Shown here in pieces: positions 33,601-45,328 of a stretch of 64,000 nt of DNA. Origin of the DNA: Crotalaria pallida. Lineage: Eukaryota; Streptophyta; Magnoliopsida; Fabales; Fabaceae. Both the position numbers and the translations under genes were made by a program. Where the stretch lies: NCBI GenBank assembly GCA_037953625.1, contig CM075651.1, positions 135,374,501 to 135,438,500 of the forward strand, in the 5' to 3' direction. Under the pieces are notes generated by a model. That model ran no database searches, had not been told where the DNA came from, and saw only the letters and a list, made by a program, of their open reading frames with translations. The first letter of the stretch is position 1, and every line of letters begins with the position of its first letter.

Positions 33601-34671
33601 ATTCTAGAAGTCAGTATGATGATTGTGTTTATTTCAAAAGGTTTCCCGATGAATCTTTTGTATACTTGTTACTTTATGTTGATGATATGCTGATAGCATC
33701 ACGTGACAAGTCTTTAATTAGAAAATTAAAAGCTCAACTTAGCAATGAGTTCGAGATGAAAGAATTAGGTGCAGCTAAGAAGATTCTTGGTATGGAGATT
33801 AGAAGGGATCGTCAAGCTAGTAAATTATTCTTATCTCAACAAAATTATATTGAAAGAGTGCTTGATAGGTTCAATATGAGTGGTTGCAAACCCGTTTCTA
33901 CTCCACTTGCTGCACATTTCAAATTATCATCAAACCTTTGTCCAGAGACAGAGGAGGAGGTGGAGCGTATGTCTCACGTTCCTTATGCTAGTGCAATTGG
34001 CAGTCTTATGTATGCTATGGTATGCACTAGACCCGATTTAGCCTATGCTGTGAGCATGGTGAGTCGATATATGCATAATCCTGGAAAGGATCATTGGAAT
34101 GCTGTCAAATGGATTTTTCAATATCGGCTTGGTGTTTGATAAAAACAAGGTTATAATTGATGGCATTGTAGGTTTTGTTGATTCAGACTATGGTGGTGAT
34201 CTTGATCGAAAAAGATCTCTTTCTGGTTATATATTTAATCTTTGTAATTGTGCTATTAGTTGGAAGGCTACGCTTCAATCTATTACTGCATTATCTAAAA
34301 CTGAAGCAGAGTATATGTCAACAACAGAGGGGGTGATGGAAGCTATTTGGCTTCGAGGTTTAGTCAATGAACTTGGTCTAACACAAGAAACTTTAATTGT
34401 GTTTTGTGATAGCCAGAGTGCTATTCACTTGACCACGAATAATCGTTATCACGACAAGATCAAACACATTGATGTGAAACATCATTTTATCAGAGATATT
34501 GTTGCACTTGGTGAGGTTGTGGTGAGAAAGATTCACACATCGGAGAATCCAGCAGATATGCTTACTAAGGCACTTCCAAATGCTAAGTTCCAACATTGCT
34601 TAGAACTTGTTGGTCTTTACAGCAGTGTCGAATTCGAGTCAAGGTGGAGATTGTTGGGTAGCTCTGCATAG
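30627..34671 (+). pseudogene. copia gag-pol polyprotein, degraded (copy 1)
   Basis: One frame from ATG 30627 carries the copia domains in order. These are UBN2-type gag; zinc knuckle 'CRYCKKPGHDISDC' (about 31315); protease 'ILDSGCTFHMCP'; GAG-pre-integrase 'LWHMCLGHM'; integrase core with Asp in 'HSDLWGP', Asp in 'LRTDNGLEF' and Glu in 'QQNGVAERMN'; reverse transcriptase with 'YGLKQAPRQWYKRF' and 'YVDDMLIA'; and RNase H 'SKTEAEYMS'. Stops are TAG 30717, TGA 30879, TAG 33189 and TAA 33411. A frameshift near 34130 moves RNase H to another frame. TGA 30879, TAA 33411 and the frameshift are shared with copy 2 and so predate the duplication. TAG 30717 and 33189 are unique and later. The lineage looks Tork/TNT1-like, not tested. 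Confidence 0.9.
34641..34651 (+). other. Polypurine tract of copia copy 1
   Basis: 'aaggtggagat' lies directly before the 3' LTR start TGTTGGG, the usual plus-strand primer position. Confidence 0.8.
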
Positions 34672-35015
34672 TCTTCTCTCTAACATGAACAACCCATGGT
34701 TGCTATTGTTTTTTTATTTTATTTCAATGGCTATCATTGGCTCCTCATTATTACCATTCATTTCAATGGCTATTAGAGTATTTTATTTTCAGCCTCATAT
34801 GCATGAATGGTCATAGACCATTCTTCTCTCCTATATAAGGAGTCACACTTTCCATTGTAATACATCCCTATTCTCCCATTCCCATTTTCTCATATAACAA
34901 TAATTATAGAAAGTTCATTATATTATCATTTTTGCCAACTTTTATTCTATTAACTTCTCTTTAATTCTCCAATTGATTTGATCTTGTACTTCCGCTTAGT
35001 GCATATACCTTAACA
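34652..35015 (+). repeat. 3' LTR of copia copy 1
   Basis: It starts TGTTGGGTAG and ends CCTTAACA, followed by the ATATA target duplication. It differs from the 5' LTR by a small number of substitutions and a 2 bp indel near its start. Confidence 0.95.
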
Positions 35016-35020
35016 ATATA

Positions 35021-36516
35021 GTTTCTCAAAAAATTAATTATGTCATCACGTTAATTCCTCCAAACTGTTCCATCACAGATCAATTTAACGATACTTAAGT
35101 GACACAGTAAATAAAAAAAATTATAAATCAATATTATAAAAACTTAAATAAAATAAACAATCATAAAGAGATACCCACAACTAGCAACTTATGACCCAAT
35201 TTTCTAAAGGGGACGAGAATTGAGCAATGATGAATGTGCGGGGGAATTGTCCATGTCTTTTTCCCATCTTCTAATTTTACTCTTCATCTCCATTCCTTGA
35301 TTCGGGGAGAATTTTCTCCTCCTCCCTGTGTCCCAACGGATTTTTTTTTGTCCATCCGATTTTTCAGATACTGCATAGGTACATCCGGATCAAAACCAAG
35401 TCACGTGTCTGGTTATGATATGTGAGTCTTCCAACATGAATTTTCTGCATTCGCAAAGAATCAAACTCAATACCTTATTAAAGCAAAACTTAGCCGCTTA
35501 CCACTCATTTCAACCCATGGTAAAATATGTTTGACATGTTATGTAAAAGCCACTGAACTACATGGCAAATTATGTGCCAACGGATTTTGAAGAATTTCTA
35601 TAAAGTTGAAAAAAAATTAAAATTATCCATAATGAAATATATTATAAAATAATTAAATCTTAAATATAAAGTTCAAATAATTTATAATAAGTTCATATTA
35701 AGTTAAATATTGAAGTTGAAGAAATAAAGAAATGCGAATAATATCTTCAAAATCAAATAAAAAATATCAAATTCAAACATTATAATTAATTTAATAATAT
35801 AATATAAAAATTAATTTAAAAATAAACCTATTAATGTAATATATTTTTGTATATAATAATTATTTTTAGGGAAAATTTTCTTTCCATTCCCCAAACAACC
35901 TTTGGAGAGATTTAATCCCGATGCTTATTCCTGTTCATGATGTCTTAAATGGGTAGTCTTCGTAAGAATTCCTGAATATGGGTGCAAATTGTCATCCTTA
36001 TTTTTAACACCGTAAATGCTTTTGTCTTAACTAACTCAAGCAAATAAGTGTTAGTTAATTTTTTTAATTATGTTTGTTTATTTATTTATGTTTTTATAAT
36101 ATTTTTTATTTAGTGTGTCACGTTCATTAAATTGTTATGCAAAGAATCAATATGGATGGATTAATGCAATGACACAATTGATTTTGAAAAATTATATTAG
36201 TGACAGATATTTTCAAGCTGTAAATTGATAAAAAAAAATCCTTTAAAGTGGTGATTTGAGGAAGAAATTAAAACTCCTAACCTCTGCCTGATATATTATA
36301 CTATCAAGCTTGTGATAGCTTCATCAACCACATTGCAAGATGAGTATTATTTCCTAACTCCCGGTTTTTAGTCTTTAGCCCTCGTTTTTTTTATGGGGTT
36401 CAATTGAAATATTTTTCGATACCCTTGAGTTAGAAAAATGCATTTTCAGACTCGAATGTATCGAAAAATATTTCGACTAAATTCCATTAAAAAAATGGTC
36501 GGGGGTTGGGAACTAA
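35021..36516. other. AT-rich flank downstream of copia copy 1, no gene seen
   Basis: No convincing coding region. The 63-codon frame at 35234 is repeated at 63596 only because the flank is duplicated. A 'cgaaaaatatttcga'-type inverted word is present near 36410-36475. The tandem-duplication breakpoint is at the end. Confidence 0.6.
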
Positions 36517-36682
36517 AATATTGGTTAACCGATTGAACAACTCTGGGAATCATTGTAGTCATCTACATTATTATAAATTCATGAGCTAAACCTTTTGTGG
36601 TTTCCTCCATTTTCTCCATTCATTGTGGGTTCTTAAGTAGTGGCGTGGGACCCATCATGATACTTAAAAAAAAAAAGGAACG

Positions 36683-37030
36683 ATGTTGAGGAGGGAAGCT
36701 CAAATTCACTTCCATCTCAACTCCATTTCTGAAGCCCTAATTTTTCCCCTTCTTTCTTTCTCTATTTCTTCTTCTCTATCTCATCCTCATCTGTCTCTCT
36801 CTTTCTCCTCTTCGGCATCCCTTCCCTTCTTCCTCTTTATTTTTTTCTTCTTTTCTTCTTTTTCTTTCATTCTCCGTCTCTCTCTCTCTATTTCTCTTTT
36901 CATCCTCTCTTTCTCATTCTCTCGCTGCACTCTCTTTCTTCTTGCAGCTCTCTCTTTCTCTGTTCCTCTATGGTGGCTCTCTTCCTTTGTTGCTAATCAT
37001 CTATGATGGTGCTGGCTTGCAGATCGAGAA
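36683..37030 (+). other. CT-rich leader-like segment in Helitron
   Basis: A pyrimidine-rich stretch ('tctctctttctcctcttc') resembles a plant 5' untranslated leader. Its 107-codon frame is low-complexity Ser/Phe/Leu. It could be the captured 5' end of a host gene, but I cannot say which. Confidence 0.35.
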
Positions 37031-39210
37031 GGGTGTAGGCGGATCGATGGGTAGTGTCCAAAGCATAGCCAGGACGGTGGTGGAGCTACTAATGTGGTCA
37101 TAGTGGTCTGAACTACTAATCAAAGGTATGAGGTGATAAAATGTTTTGATTAAGGGTTTGTTATCTGATTGGGGTTTTGATTTCGGGTTTATCATCTAAT
37201 TAGTGTTTTCATTGAAGGGTGTTTCTGGTATAAATTGATTGAAGGGTGTTTTTGGTATAATTTAGTAAGTGAAGGTTAGGAATCAAGGTCTGAAGGTTAG
37301 TGATTATGTTTATACCACATAAGTGTTTTACATTAAATATTAGTTTGTTTAAAAAAATAAAATACGAAAATAAGAAAAAATAACTAACAATTTTACAGTA
37401 TATGTTGAACTGAAGTTACATATTAGTTAGTGTTGTGTCTGAAAAAAAACCAAGAACAAGAACATATTAGTTTATGTTGTTGTGAATGGTCCTATGGGCA
37501 CCTTTGCATTTCATTTTAAAAGTATGCCTTTTAATAGCTTAGCATCGTTAAGTTGGTCCTTAATTTTGGCATTAGTTGTGTGCTGGCTGAACTGAAGGAA
37601 TTCTTTGTTATAGAAACCAATGGGGTTCTTATCTTTTCTCTTCAATTTATCTTAAATATTTACTTCCTATAATTAGTTGTTGTGTTGGCTTTGATGTTGT
37701 TGAGAAGTATTTTATTTCCCTTGGACTTTCTTCAAAATACAGGTTTTGATGTACTTTTTTGCTCTGTTTTCTCTTCTTGTAGGGAGAACAAAGATCTATA
37801 CTTGAAGGAATTTGATTGTCATACTAAGTTATGAGATGAGACTTTGATTATTTAATGATTGTTAGTTGTTATGATTCTGTTTATATTTTGTTTATATTGT
37901 CATACTAAATGCTTCTTTGATGATGTGAAGTTGATATTGTTTTGATGACAAAATTTTGATACTCCATGATTTTTTTTAAGGTATGTAAGAGGCTGCCACT
38001 ACAGAAACAATATCAACAATTGAGGCTATGCAAGAGGCTGCCACTGCAGAAAGTTTGCTGCAATGTCTAAGGTATGTATATATTTGGGCGAACTACTTCA
38101 CGAAATTAATCCTATGGACTGTTGAATTGGTTCGGTCAGATCTTAAAATCTTTAATATTTCTCAGTTCTTAATATGGTCGAGATTTTGGACTGGGTTTTT
38201 GTGATATTGATTTTGCAGTATACTGGTCAAATATGTTTTGACTCTTCAATTTATATTAATTTTTTGCTTCCTATAATCAGTTGTTGTGTTGGCTTTGATG
38301 TTGTTGAGAAGTATTTTGTTCAACTTGGACTTTGTTATGGACTTTCTTCAAAACAAAGTATGTTGTTGAGAAGTATTATGAAATACTCCTGTTCCAGTTG
38401 CAGCAGCTATTTTTCCTTGAGAAGTATTTTGTTGAGCTTATTTATTTGTGCTATTTGTATAGCTATTGCTATCTTTTTGTTGAGTTTAGTACTTATATAA
38501 CACAAAAAGAGTATTCTATAAATGAATAAATTAATTACTATGACTCTTGTGCTTAACAGTAGGGGTACGAGGAAATTCGTGGTGACATTGAGATGTTACA
38601 AACTAAATACATGCATGTTTAAGCAACAAAGTTATTGAACAAGAATTAGAATCAAAGAGAGAGGATACTGATACCATTGGAGATCCAACATGATTATGAA
38701 TCCAATCAGAAGCAGAAACTAATAAAGAGAAAAACGTGTTTTTTGTAGTAGGAATTGATTTGCTTGCCCAAATGCCTTTTAAGATAGTAATTTTTTTTTA
38801 AATGTGTATCAGATACCAAGGAAAAATTTCAGGTGAAAGTGAAGCCGTCAAGAAGGATTTCTATTGTTATCTATTTGCCTCATGTTGGGGTTAACTATTG
38901 AATTGTGTAGGTATGTGGTATTGGATTTGCTGATTTTGGGGATTAAAATGGGTTGGGATTTCACATGAGACTTTTGTTATGCATGTTGAACTACTTTTGT
39001 GACTGGGTGGTTGATTGCCTAATGCTCTGAGGATATGTTCAAAATTATGTAGTGTAGCTTATCTTCTTGCAAGGGACATGAGTATTGTTGTTGCATTTGT
39101 TCCATGTTTTTCATGTAAATAGAAATACTAAATCTTTCACTAATTGCTGCAAAGAGGATTTGATTTTGCTGTTAATTTGCACACATCTAAAATGCCTTAT
39201 TATTGATTTA

Positions 39211-39322
39211 TTAAGATATTAGTAACTATTGCTGATGTGGATAGATTAAGAGCATTAAAGTAGGTATTAAGATATTAGTAACTATTGCTGATGTGGATAG
39301 ATTAAGAGCATTAAAGTAGGTA
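39211..39322. repeat. 56 bp tandem duplication in Helitron
   Basis: 'ttaagatattagtaactatt' and the following bases up to 'ttaaagtaggt' are repeated once in direct tandem without visible differences. Confidence 0.9.
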
Positions 39323-40395
39323 GATTATAAGAAAAAGGGGAAAAGCCATCACAGTATCAAAGATCCTGCAATTTAGTTTGTAGCAGCATCGACCCCTTCC
39401 CACTGCAACTGAAAAAACAGAATTTTAAGCTTAAACTGTCAATCTGCCACCTTCCTAAACACAGTAGGATGCTAAGCATTGCAGAGGTTAGTGAACCATT
39501 GAGATACTTTATGGGTGTGCATAGGGAGCTAAGTCATAGTTATATGTCGTTGTTGTTTAGTTTCTTGGCTTAAGGGAGGGGTGTTGTGTGTATTTGTGCA
39601 ATTAGATCACTTATTTCTCATTTCTTTTTGCATTTTGTATTTTGTATTTTTGCTCGAGTAGTTTGTTGATTTTTCTAATAAATGAATTGTTGCTGGATAT
39701 GTGAGTTAAACTCTCATGAATTTTAAATAAAAAAATGTAGTGGAAGGCTTGGCATGATTGGCTACCGTTCGAAAGTTCATTGTGCATGACAAGTGCTCAA
39801 CAAAATACCCTTGAGTTAGAGAATCTATAACAAGGTTAGATAATTTATGTTGTTTCTCTTATGACAATATGTGCTGCTAACGTATATTGGAAAAGTTACT
39901 CTAGCTTTATGAGAACCTCTTTTATGTAAGGAACCGCCATTGTTTACAATTCAAACACACTACTCTATCCTTAAGCTACCTCCTTGCAATGTCTTTTACA
40001 TAATTGCTTACTATGAAAAAATTAGTGGCCTCATCAGCCTCTACTTATTGGCCTTTGGCAATACATGACTCAAGTTTCCCTGTAATCACAATGTTGTTCA
40101 TATAAACCCTTATGTTATTAATTTGTTATTAATTAGACTTCATGGCAATTTCTAGACAGTTTTGCATGTCTTTATTAATAACTCATGGTCTATCTATTGT
40201 TTTGGAAGATAAGTTGATGGTGCAATTGATAATATTTACTAACAAATAATGATAAGTTAGTTAGTCTATACTTGAAATTGTGGTTTTACATGTAAATAGT
40301 GGTTTTTGAGTTTTTGACATGTAAATTATATGTAAATCATGTGTGTTTTCAAATTTCAATGAATCACTATCAATACTAACCTTGGCACCCTGCAG

Positions 40396-40704
40396 CTCCA
40401 AGAATTAACATATCAGAATTGATCTGTGGAATCTAATGGATAGCAATCCTAACTACAGGAAACTATTTGACCATGTTAATATGTCAGCTTCAGTTGATAA
40501 ACTCATTGTTTTTAAATCTCTTTATCATGATATTTAACATGTACTAAAAACCTGAATTTTAGCTCTATCCATAAATGTTTATAACTGATTAATTTTTTCT
40601 TTATTAGAAAGGCTGAAGCGGAAGTGAAGAGGCTAGATAAGCTAAAAGCCAGCAGAATGAAGGAAATTGCTTTCAAGAAGCAAGGAGAACTTGAAGAGAT
40701 ATAG
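40396..40704 (+). pseudogene. Captured MAP65-type gene fragment (two exons)
   Basis: After a 'ccctgcag' acceptor, 40396-~40498 encodes 'LQELTYQ', then with a +1 shift 'IDLWNLMDSNPN' and 'KLFDHVNMSASVDK'. After a 'ttattag' acceptor, 40608-40704 encodes 'KAEAEVKRLDKLKASRMKEI' and 'AFKKQGELEEI' before a TAG at the exon end. These match consecutive conserved exons of plant 65 kDa microtubule-associated proteins (MAP65/Ase1, microtubule bundling), whose conserved core contains LIDLWNLMD and RLDQLKASRMKEIAFKK. Only a small central piece is present, with a frameshift and a stop, so it is a pseudogene. Retained introns indicate DNA-level capture. Identification is from remembered family sequence. Confidence 0.8.
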
Positions 40705-41168
40705 GTTATGCTTCTGACTACTCTTGCCCTTGGTCCAAGCACTTCAAAGGTGAGTGAGCTTCCTGTTATGGCATGATTTGAATTATTTTCAAGGTAGCAT
40801 GAATTTGATGCTCATGCTTTTGCTGTGAATTGTTGTATTTGGTTTGCTACTTTTGATGTTTGAATGTGAATCAAATTAAAATTCATATATGTTGTTTTCA
40901 TGCTGTAGCAAGAATGTGTGTAACAATTGGAAGTTTCTCAAACCCTTTTGAAGTATAAGGATTACCACATTTTTTGGGTTTGGATATATTTTTCTTCCTA
41001 GCAAAGTTTAATTCTTCCTAACCAAGTTTAATTTTTTCATGTATATTTTTTTTATAACTGATTTAAATATGTGAAATTGAAAATTCTGTTTGATTGGTTT
41101 GCAGCTATGTCACGTGTGTGTTTATTTATATCCATTTTGAACCAAGTGAGACTACTAATCTATAAGTT

Positions 41169-41278
41169 TTGATGCTTTACATACATGATACATGTAATCT
41201 TTGTGTATTATTAGGTAGGAATGTTGATGCTTTACATACATGATACATGTAATCTTTGTGTATTATTAGGTAGGAATG
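41169..41278. repeat. 55 bp tandem duplication in Helitron
   Basis: 'ttgatgctttacatacatga' through 'ttaggtaggaatg' occurs twice in direct tandem. The second copy runs into a possible captured exon (41275-41397) encoding 'NVEDGGPGASVVP' and 'GLRSRGRGHEGPFGN', which I do not recognise. Confidence 0.9.
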
Positions 41279-42292
41279 TGGAAGATGGCGGTCCTGGTGC
41301 ATCAGTTGTGCCTTAAAACAGAAATAAAAGTCAATGTCGAAAAGGAACTGGTCTACGAAGCAGAGGAAGAGGACATGAAGGCCCTTTTGGAAACATAGGT
41401 GCTATTCTTCTTTGTTAGTTTGTTTTAAATGGTATTAAGGTTAATCAGTTTGTTTTAAATGGTATTAAGGTTAATTATTTATGATGATAGTTGAAAACTT
41501 GAAGTAATGGCCTCTGTTATAGTAAATTGCTAGCTTGAGTTCTTAAATTACAGTTAAATGTTTGAATTCCAGTCTTGATGAGTGGTTGGTACAGAACAAA
41601 TCAAATTTTTTGGCAGAAAAAGAAGCTTGGTTGTGATGTAGTATATTGAGTTGTTTTTTTTAAGTTTAAGTTACTTTCTTAAAGTATTACACAATTTAAA
41701 GATGTGTGGTTTGTGTGATGAGGACTGATGCTTATGGTGAAGCCTTGACATAAGTTTCTTTGTCCAAGTTATTGTGATGTGAAATTGTGTTTAGTTTGAA
41801 ATAAGGTTGAGTTTGACCATGCATAAAATTGAGTGCAGGGTTGAAGGGTACTGTTTTGGACAGAGATAGATGGCCTAGAACAATATGAATAGCAAATTCT
41901 ATAAGTCTCCAACTGATAAGAAGGCCTATGAGCATGCACTTTGTATAAGTTTGGGAAATATGCAAAAAGGTGTACCTATAAGGTATGAATGATCGTTAAG
42001 ATCTCAATTTGTTTTCACTGTTTTCACTGCATGAAACCTTTTCTTTTAAACTCTACTAATAATTTGCTTATTCTCAATTCCATTTTCAGTTGTGTACCTT
42101 TCTTTTTTTCTTTTTAAAACTTTTTATGAATTGTCTTTTCGATAACATCTTTATTGCTCATACTTTCTTAAATGAGTCTGATATTATATCAATTTGGAGG
42201 AATTGAAGTGGTGTTGAAAAATTCTCAAGATGGAAGTCAAAGTTAAATAAATGTTAAGAGTTATTATGCTAATTCAGGCTTCCATGTTGCAG

Positions 42293-44131
42293 CATGGGAA
42301 TGAAGTTTTCTTTAGGATCAAGAGAAACACTCAATTGAAATGGCCATTGTTGGCGTTCTGGCAAGTGCACCAGTTCGTGACAAGTAATAAAGTGGAAGTG
42401 GGTTGTCGTTCCCAACGAGGACTAAAATCGATTAAAATAATTCTCACCTAAGTCGTAGTTACTACGTGAAATTCAAATTAAAATTAAATTGATTGGAAAA
42501 TTCTTAACTAAATTAAATTGAAAAACAAAAATGCAAATAAAAAGTGGTTGTGGAAGAATTTGGGAAAGCTTGGGTACATGTTTCATTGTAGGTTCCAGAA
42601 GCAATTGTTAACGAATCAATGATTTTCCTAAGTATTGAACCAATTTTGCAAAGGTAAAAGCAGCCTAATTCCTTAGGTCAACCCTGTTTCTTAGTAATTT
42701 AGTCTCCCTTAATTCCTTAAGCAGAGCTTTAAATCCTAATCTTACCAATTAATGTTCAATCAAAATTATTAGAAGGTTATCCAATTCATAGACATATTCC
42801 TATACCTATGTAATTGAATTGTTTGATTAAATGTCTAAATCCTAATTCAATATTCCTATTCAATTAGAATTACCAAATCATAAACGGTACCAAATTCATG
42901 ATGAACAATTAAAACATAATCAAACACAATACTTAAATGGAAAAATATCAATTCATTAAACAAAAACTATATAGGTTCCATACAAATCCACATGTTCCCA
43001 AAAAGGAGTTTAGTTACACATAATTAGAGAAGAAGAAAGAAGAATAATGAAAATCATAATGAGAGACATGGAATTACCTCAATCTCCAATCACAAAGTGC
43101 AATCCTTCAACTTGCCTCCAAAAGCTCTCTCACTATTGCTCTCTCTAAAAACGTGATAACTCCCTCTCCAAAACTTTCTGGTTTGAATGAATCCTAATCC
43201 TATTATTATATAGATAAAAACTAACCTAATTTTCAATCTAATGTGATAAGATTTTTTATCTGAATAAAACTAATCCTAAATCTGAATATAATATGATAAG
43301 ATCGTATTATAATAAACTAATCTCTAAGAATCTTATCTACAAATAGAATTTATCATTAAAATCTCTCTAGAATCCGTATTTGTGTCTGACAGCAACTTCG
43401 GCACTGATTTTGACCCCCAAGATGGACGAATTTGAGCAAGATTATTTCTGGCAAAGTTGTAGATCTTTTCCTTAGATTTAAAATGATACCTAGATCGCCT
43501 CATTTGGATAAGCGTAGCTCAAGTTATGATCAAAACAGCGAACAGTGTCACTTTCTCGCATTGTGCGTGCCCAGGCGTGAAACTCCTGCCTGCGCCTGGG
43601 CGCGCGACTGTCTGAAAAAAACAATCGAATGCACCCCATTATTGGCCAGTTGACCCCAGCCCGCACCTGGGCGCATGGGACCCGCGCCTGGGCGCCACGG
43701 TCAACTTTTCTTCATTTTTTCCTCTTTTTTCTCCCAATTCAAGTACCAAGCTCTCATTCTTCATTCCTTTGCAAAAATCATTGTTTTAAGAGCTGAAAAA
43801 AACAAAACACATCAAAAGGTTCCAGAAATCTTATAATGACAAAATTCCATTGTTTTATTCCAATTTACTCAAGAAACAAGCCACTACTATGTAAAAGAGA
43901 GACAAAAAAGGTACAAAAACATCACATATTAGACCCCAATCAGCCATCGCCTCCGAGCAGAGCAAACTCCTGATGAGGTTTGTACATTTGCTTTTCGTGC
44001 TCATGATTTGATGTCAATACTATTTGGATTCTAATCATTGTTATAACTGTTTTTTGACTTAAATTTTATTGTTGCAGCCGGAGAAGGAGGATGGAGATGA
44101 AATCGATGCCATGCTTCATTAGACAGGAGGT
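42293..44131 (+). pseudogene. Captured SUMO gene fragment, split by TG...CA element
   Basis: SUMO is a ubiquitin-like modifier joined to target lysines through a C-terminal diglycine. After a 'gttgcag' acceptor, 42293 onward encodes 'HGNEVFFRIKRNTQLK', matching the SUMO beta-2/alpha-1 segment. The next ~20 codons of the family are missing. 'NGHRLRAEQTPDE' follows at about 43943-43977 in a different frame, ending at a GT donor. A final exon (44078-44131) encodes 'PEKEDGDEIDAMLH', then TAG where the family has Gln, then TGG. The order and the conserved RLRAEQTPDE and EDGDEIDAMLHQTGG-like ends make the identity strong. Deletion, frameshift and stop make it non-functional. A 1595 bp element sits inside the first exon. 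Confidence 0.88.
42348..43942 (+). mobile_element. TG...CA repeat element (solo LTR-like) with GCCAT duplication
   Basis: The segment starts 'tgttggcgttctggcaagtg', ends 'gaccccaatca' and is flanked by perfect 5 bp repeats GCCAT (42343-42347, 43943-43947). The TG...CA ends and 5 bp duplication fit an LTR, possibly solo. It has no repeated ends, primer site or protein frame. It contains several 'gcgcctgggcgc' GC-rich words (43560-43700) in otherwise AT-rich DNA. The head 'ggcaagtgcacca...caagtaataa' is a repeat word I have seen in many plant genomes, but I cannot name the family. Confidence 0.65.
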
Positions 44132-44589
44132 GTTGTTACTTGAAGGTGGTGGTCATCATTTCTCTGGCACCATGAGTAGAATTAGTGTTTTAATTAGGAT
44201 GTGATGCCTAAGATGCATCTTCTCTAAACTACTATTATATTATACAACCATTATGACTGGCCTTGCTATGCTATACTCTTCCTTTGTCCATATGAGTGAG
44301 TGCATGTTGCTTTCTAATTGTGAGAGCTGATAACTTATTTTTCTCTATCTCAGCATGTAATCTATAATATGTATGATATATGGCTTATTGTATATTTAAG
44401 CCGCATTCATAAGAATGTGATCTTTGTGGACCATGTCTTGGACACTAAACTTCGGTGGTTAAGACATGAATTGATAAATTTTTGAACCTAGATGGATATG
44501 TGAATGACTGAAATGGGCATGACAATATTTTTTTTAAACGTGTTAATTCATTGAACCACTAAATTGAATATTTTATTTCAAAAAGTATA

Positions 44590-44811
44590 TCTTGAATACC
44601 TTGAAAATCTTTAGCATGTTATACATAAAGGGTATACCTTGAAAATATTTAAAATGTTATATACAAAGGATATACCTTAATGTTAACCTTACTTTTCACT
44701 TTTCAGTTTTCTAATCTTTGTGTGCATTTAACAATTTCTAAATTACATATGATAAAAAGTTTTCTAATGTTCGTGTACATTGAATAATTTCTAAATTACA
44801 TATGATAAAAA
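44590..44811. repeat. Subterminal tandem repeats of the Helitron
   Basis: Two tandem pairs lie here. A 'gtataccttgaaaat' unit of about 42 bp is repeated near 44590-44680. A unit of about 52 bp containing 'tttctaaattacatatgata' is repeated at 44706-44811, just before the 3' end. Direct repeats close to the 3' terminus occur in several plant Helitrons. Confidence 0.7.
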
Positions 44812-45211
44812 ACTTATGCAACGACCAACTAGTTGTTATAACTAGAGGAAGATGAAAATGACTTTATTTATGTCTAATAAGTAATAACACAACCACTAGC
44901 TTTTATTGTACAATGACGAATCAAGGTTAACTTTAGCGAATCAGAATTCAGGGATTAGTTACACATCTGTAACTAACTGTAACTAACTAATTTCTTGCTG
45001 TCAATGATTCCATTTCCTAACAGTATTAACTGAAGACTAACACAGCTACTGACATGAGTGTCCCATGTTTCCAGAAATGGATTATGTTGACAGACATAAC
45101 TAGGCTCTCGAACAATAGATCAGTTTTATACACAAATAATACATACATTACTCAAATCACATTTTCTATCTCTTATAGCTGCAGAACCAAAGACTAACTA
45201 AAAGTGATAAA

Positions 45212-45328
45212 ATTCCCCAAGAGTCAGGTCACTTGGTAACTCACTTGATAGCGTTGCAGGACATAGAACGTTGAAATCAGGGTTCAAATAGTGATGACAA
45301 CAATAAATATTTGCCTATAGAAATAAAG
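45212..45328 (+). mobile_element. 117 bp SINE (copy 2)
   Basis: Duplicate of 28908-29024 with the same 14 bp 'ctaaaagtgataaa' flanks (45198-45211, 45329-45342). One or two substitutions separate the copies. Confidence 0.75.

Larger units (their letters stand above)
30224..35015 (+). mobile_element. Ty1/copia retrotransposon, complete, copy 1 (4792 bp)
   Basis: It is bounded by LTRs of 366 and 364 bp that begin TGTTGGG and end TTAACA, and flanked by perfect 5 bp target duplications ATATA (30219-30223, 35016-35020). In order it has an initiator-Met type PBS, one gag-pol frame, and a polypurine tract. Domain order GAG-PR-INT-RT-RH is that of Ty1/copia. The coding region has several in-frame stops and one frameshift, so it is not autonomous. 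The same element at the same site is in copy 2 (46537-63378). Confidence 0.95.
28484..36516. repeat. 8.03 kb tandem duplication, copy 1
   Basis: The unit begins 'aatattggttaacc' at 28484 and ends '...ggaactaa' at 36516, where the same 'aatattggttaacc' starts again as copy 2. The breakpoints share only 'aata', suggesting microhomology. It contains the upstream flank of dioxygenase paralog 2, two SINEs, a complete copia element and about 1.5 kb of downstream AT-rich DNA. Copy 2 keeps the same copia element at the same site with the same flanks. Confidence 0.9.
36562..44832 (+). mobile_element. Helitron-like insertion with captured gene fragments (8271 bp)
   Basis: Comparison with the empty site at 28528/28529 gives exact ends. 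The inserted DNA begins TCTACATTATTATAAA and ends CAACTAG, placed between A and T with no target duplication. This is the TC...CTAG, A/T insertion pattern of Helitrons. The canonical 3' hairpin before CTAG is not recognisable, so the end is atypical. No Rep or helicase domain is visible. The interior is intron-like host DNA with exon fragments of a MAP65-type gene and a SUMO gene on the plus strand, plus short tandem duplications (39211-39322, 41169-41278). Subterminal tandem repeats occur near the 3' end (about 44590-44680 and 44706-44811). A non-autonomous gene-capturing Helitron is the best reading. Confidence 0.75.

Noticed and set aside
36683..37006. Membrane protein gene
   Set aside because: The Phe/Leu/Ser-rich frame reflects a CT-rich leader-like sequence. 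No homologous features and no conserved continuation.
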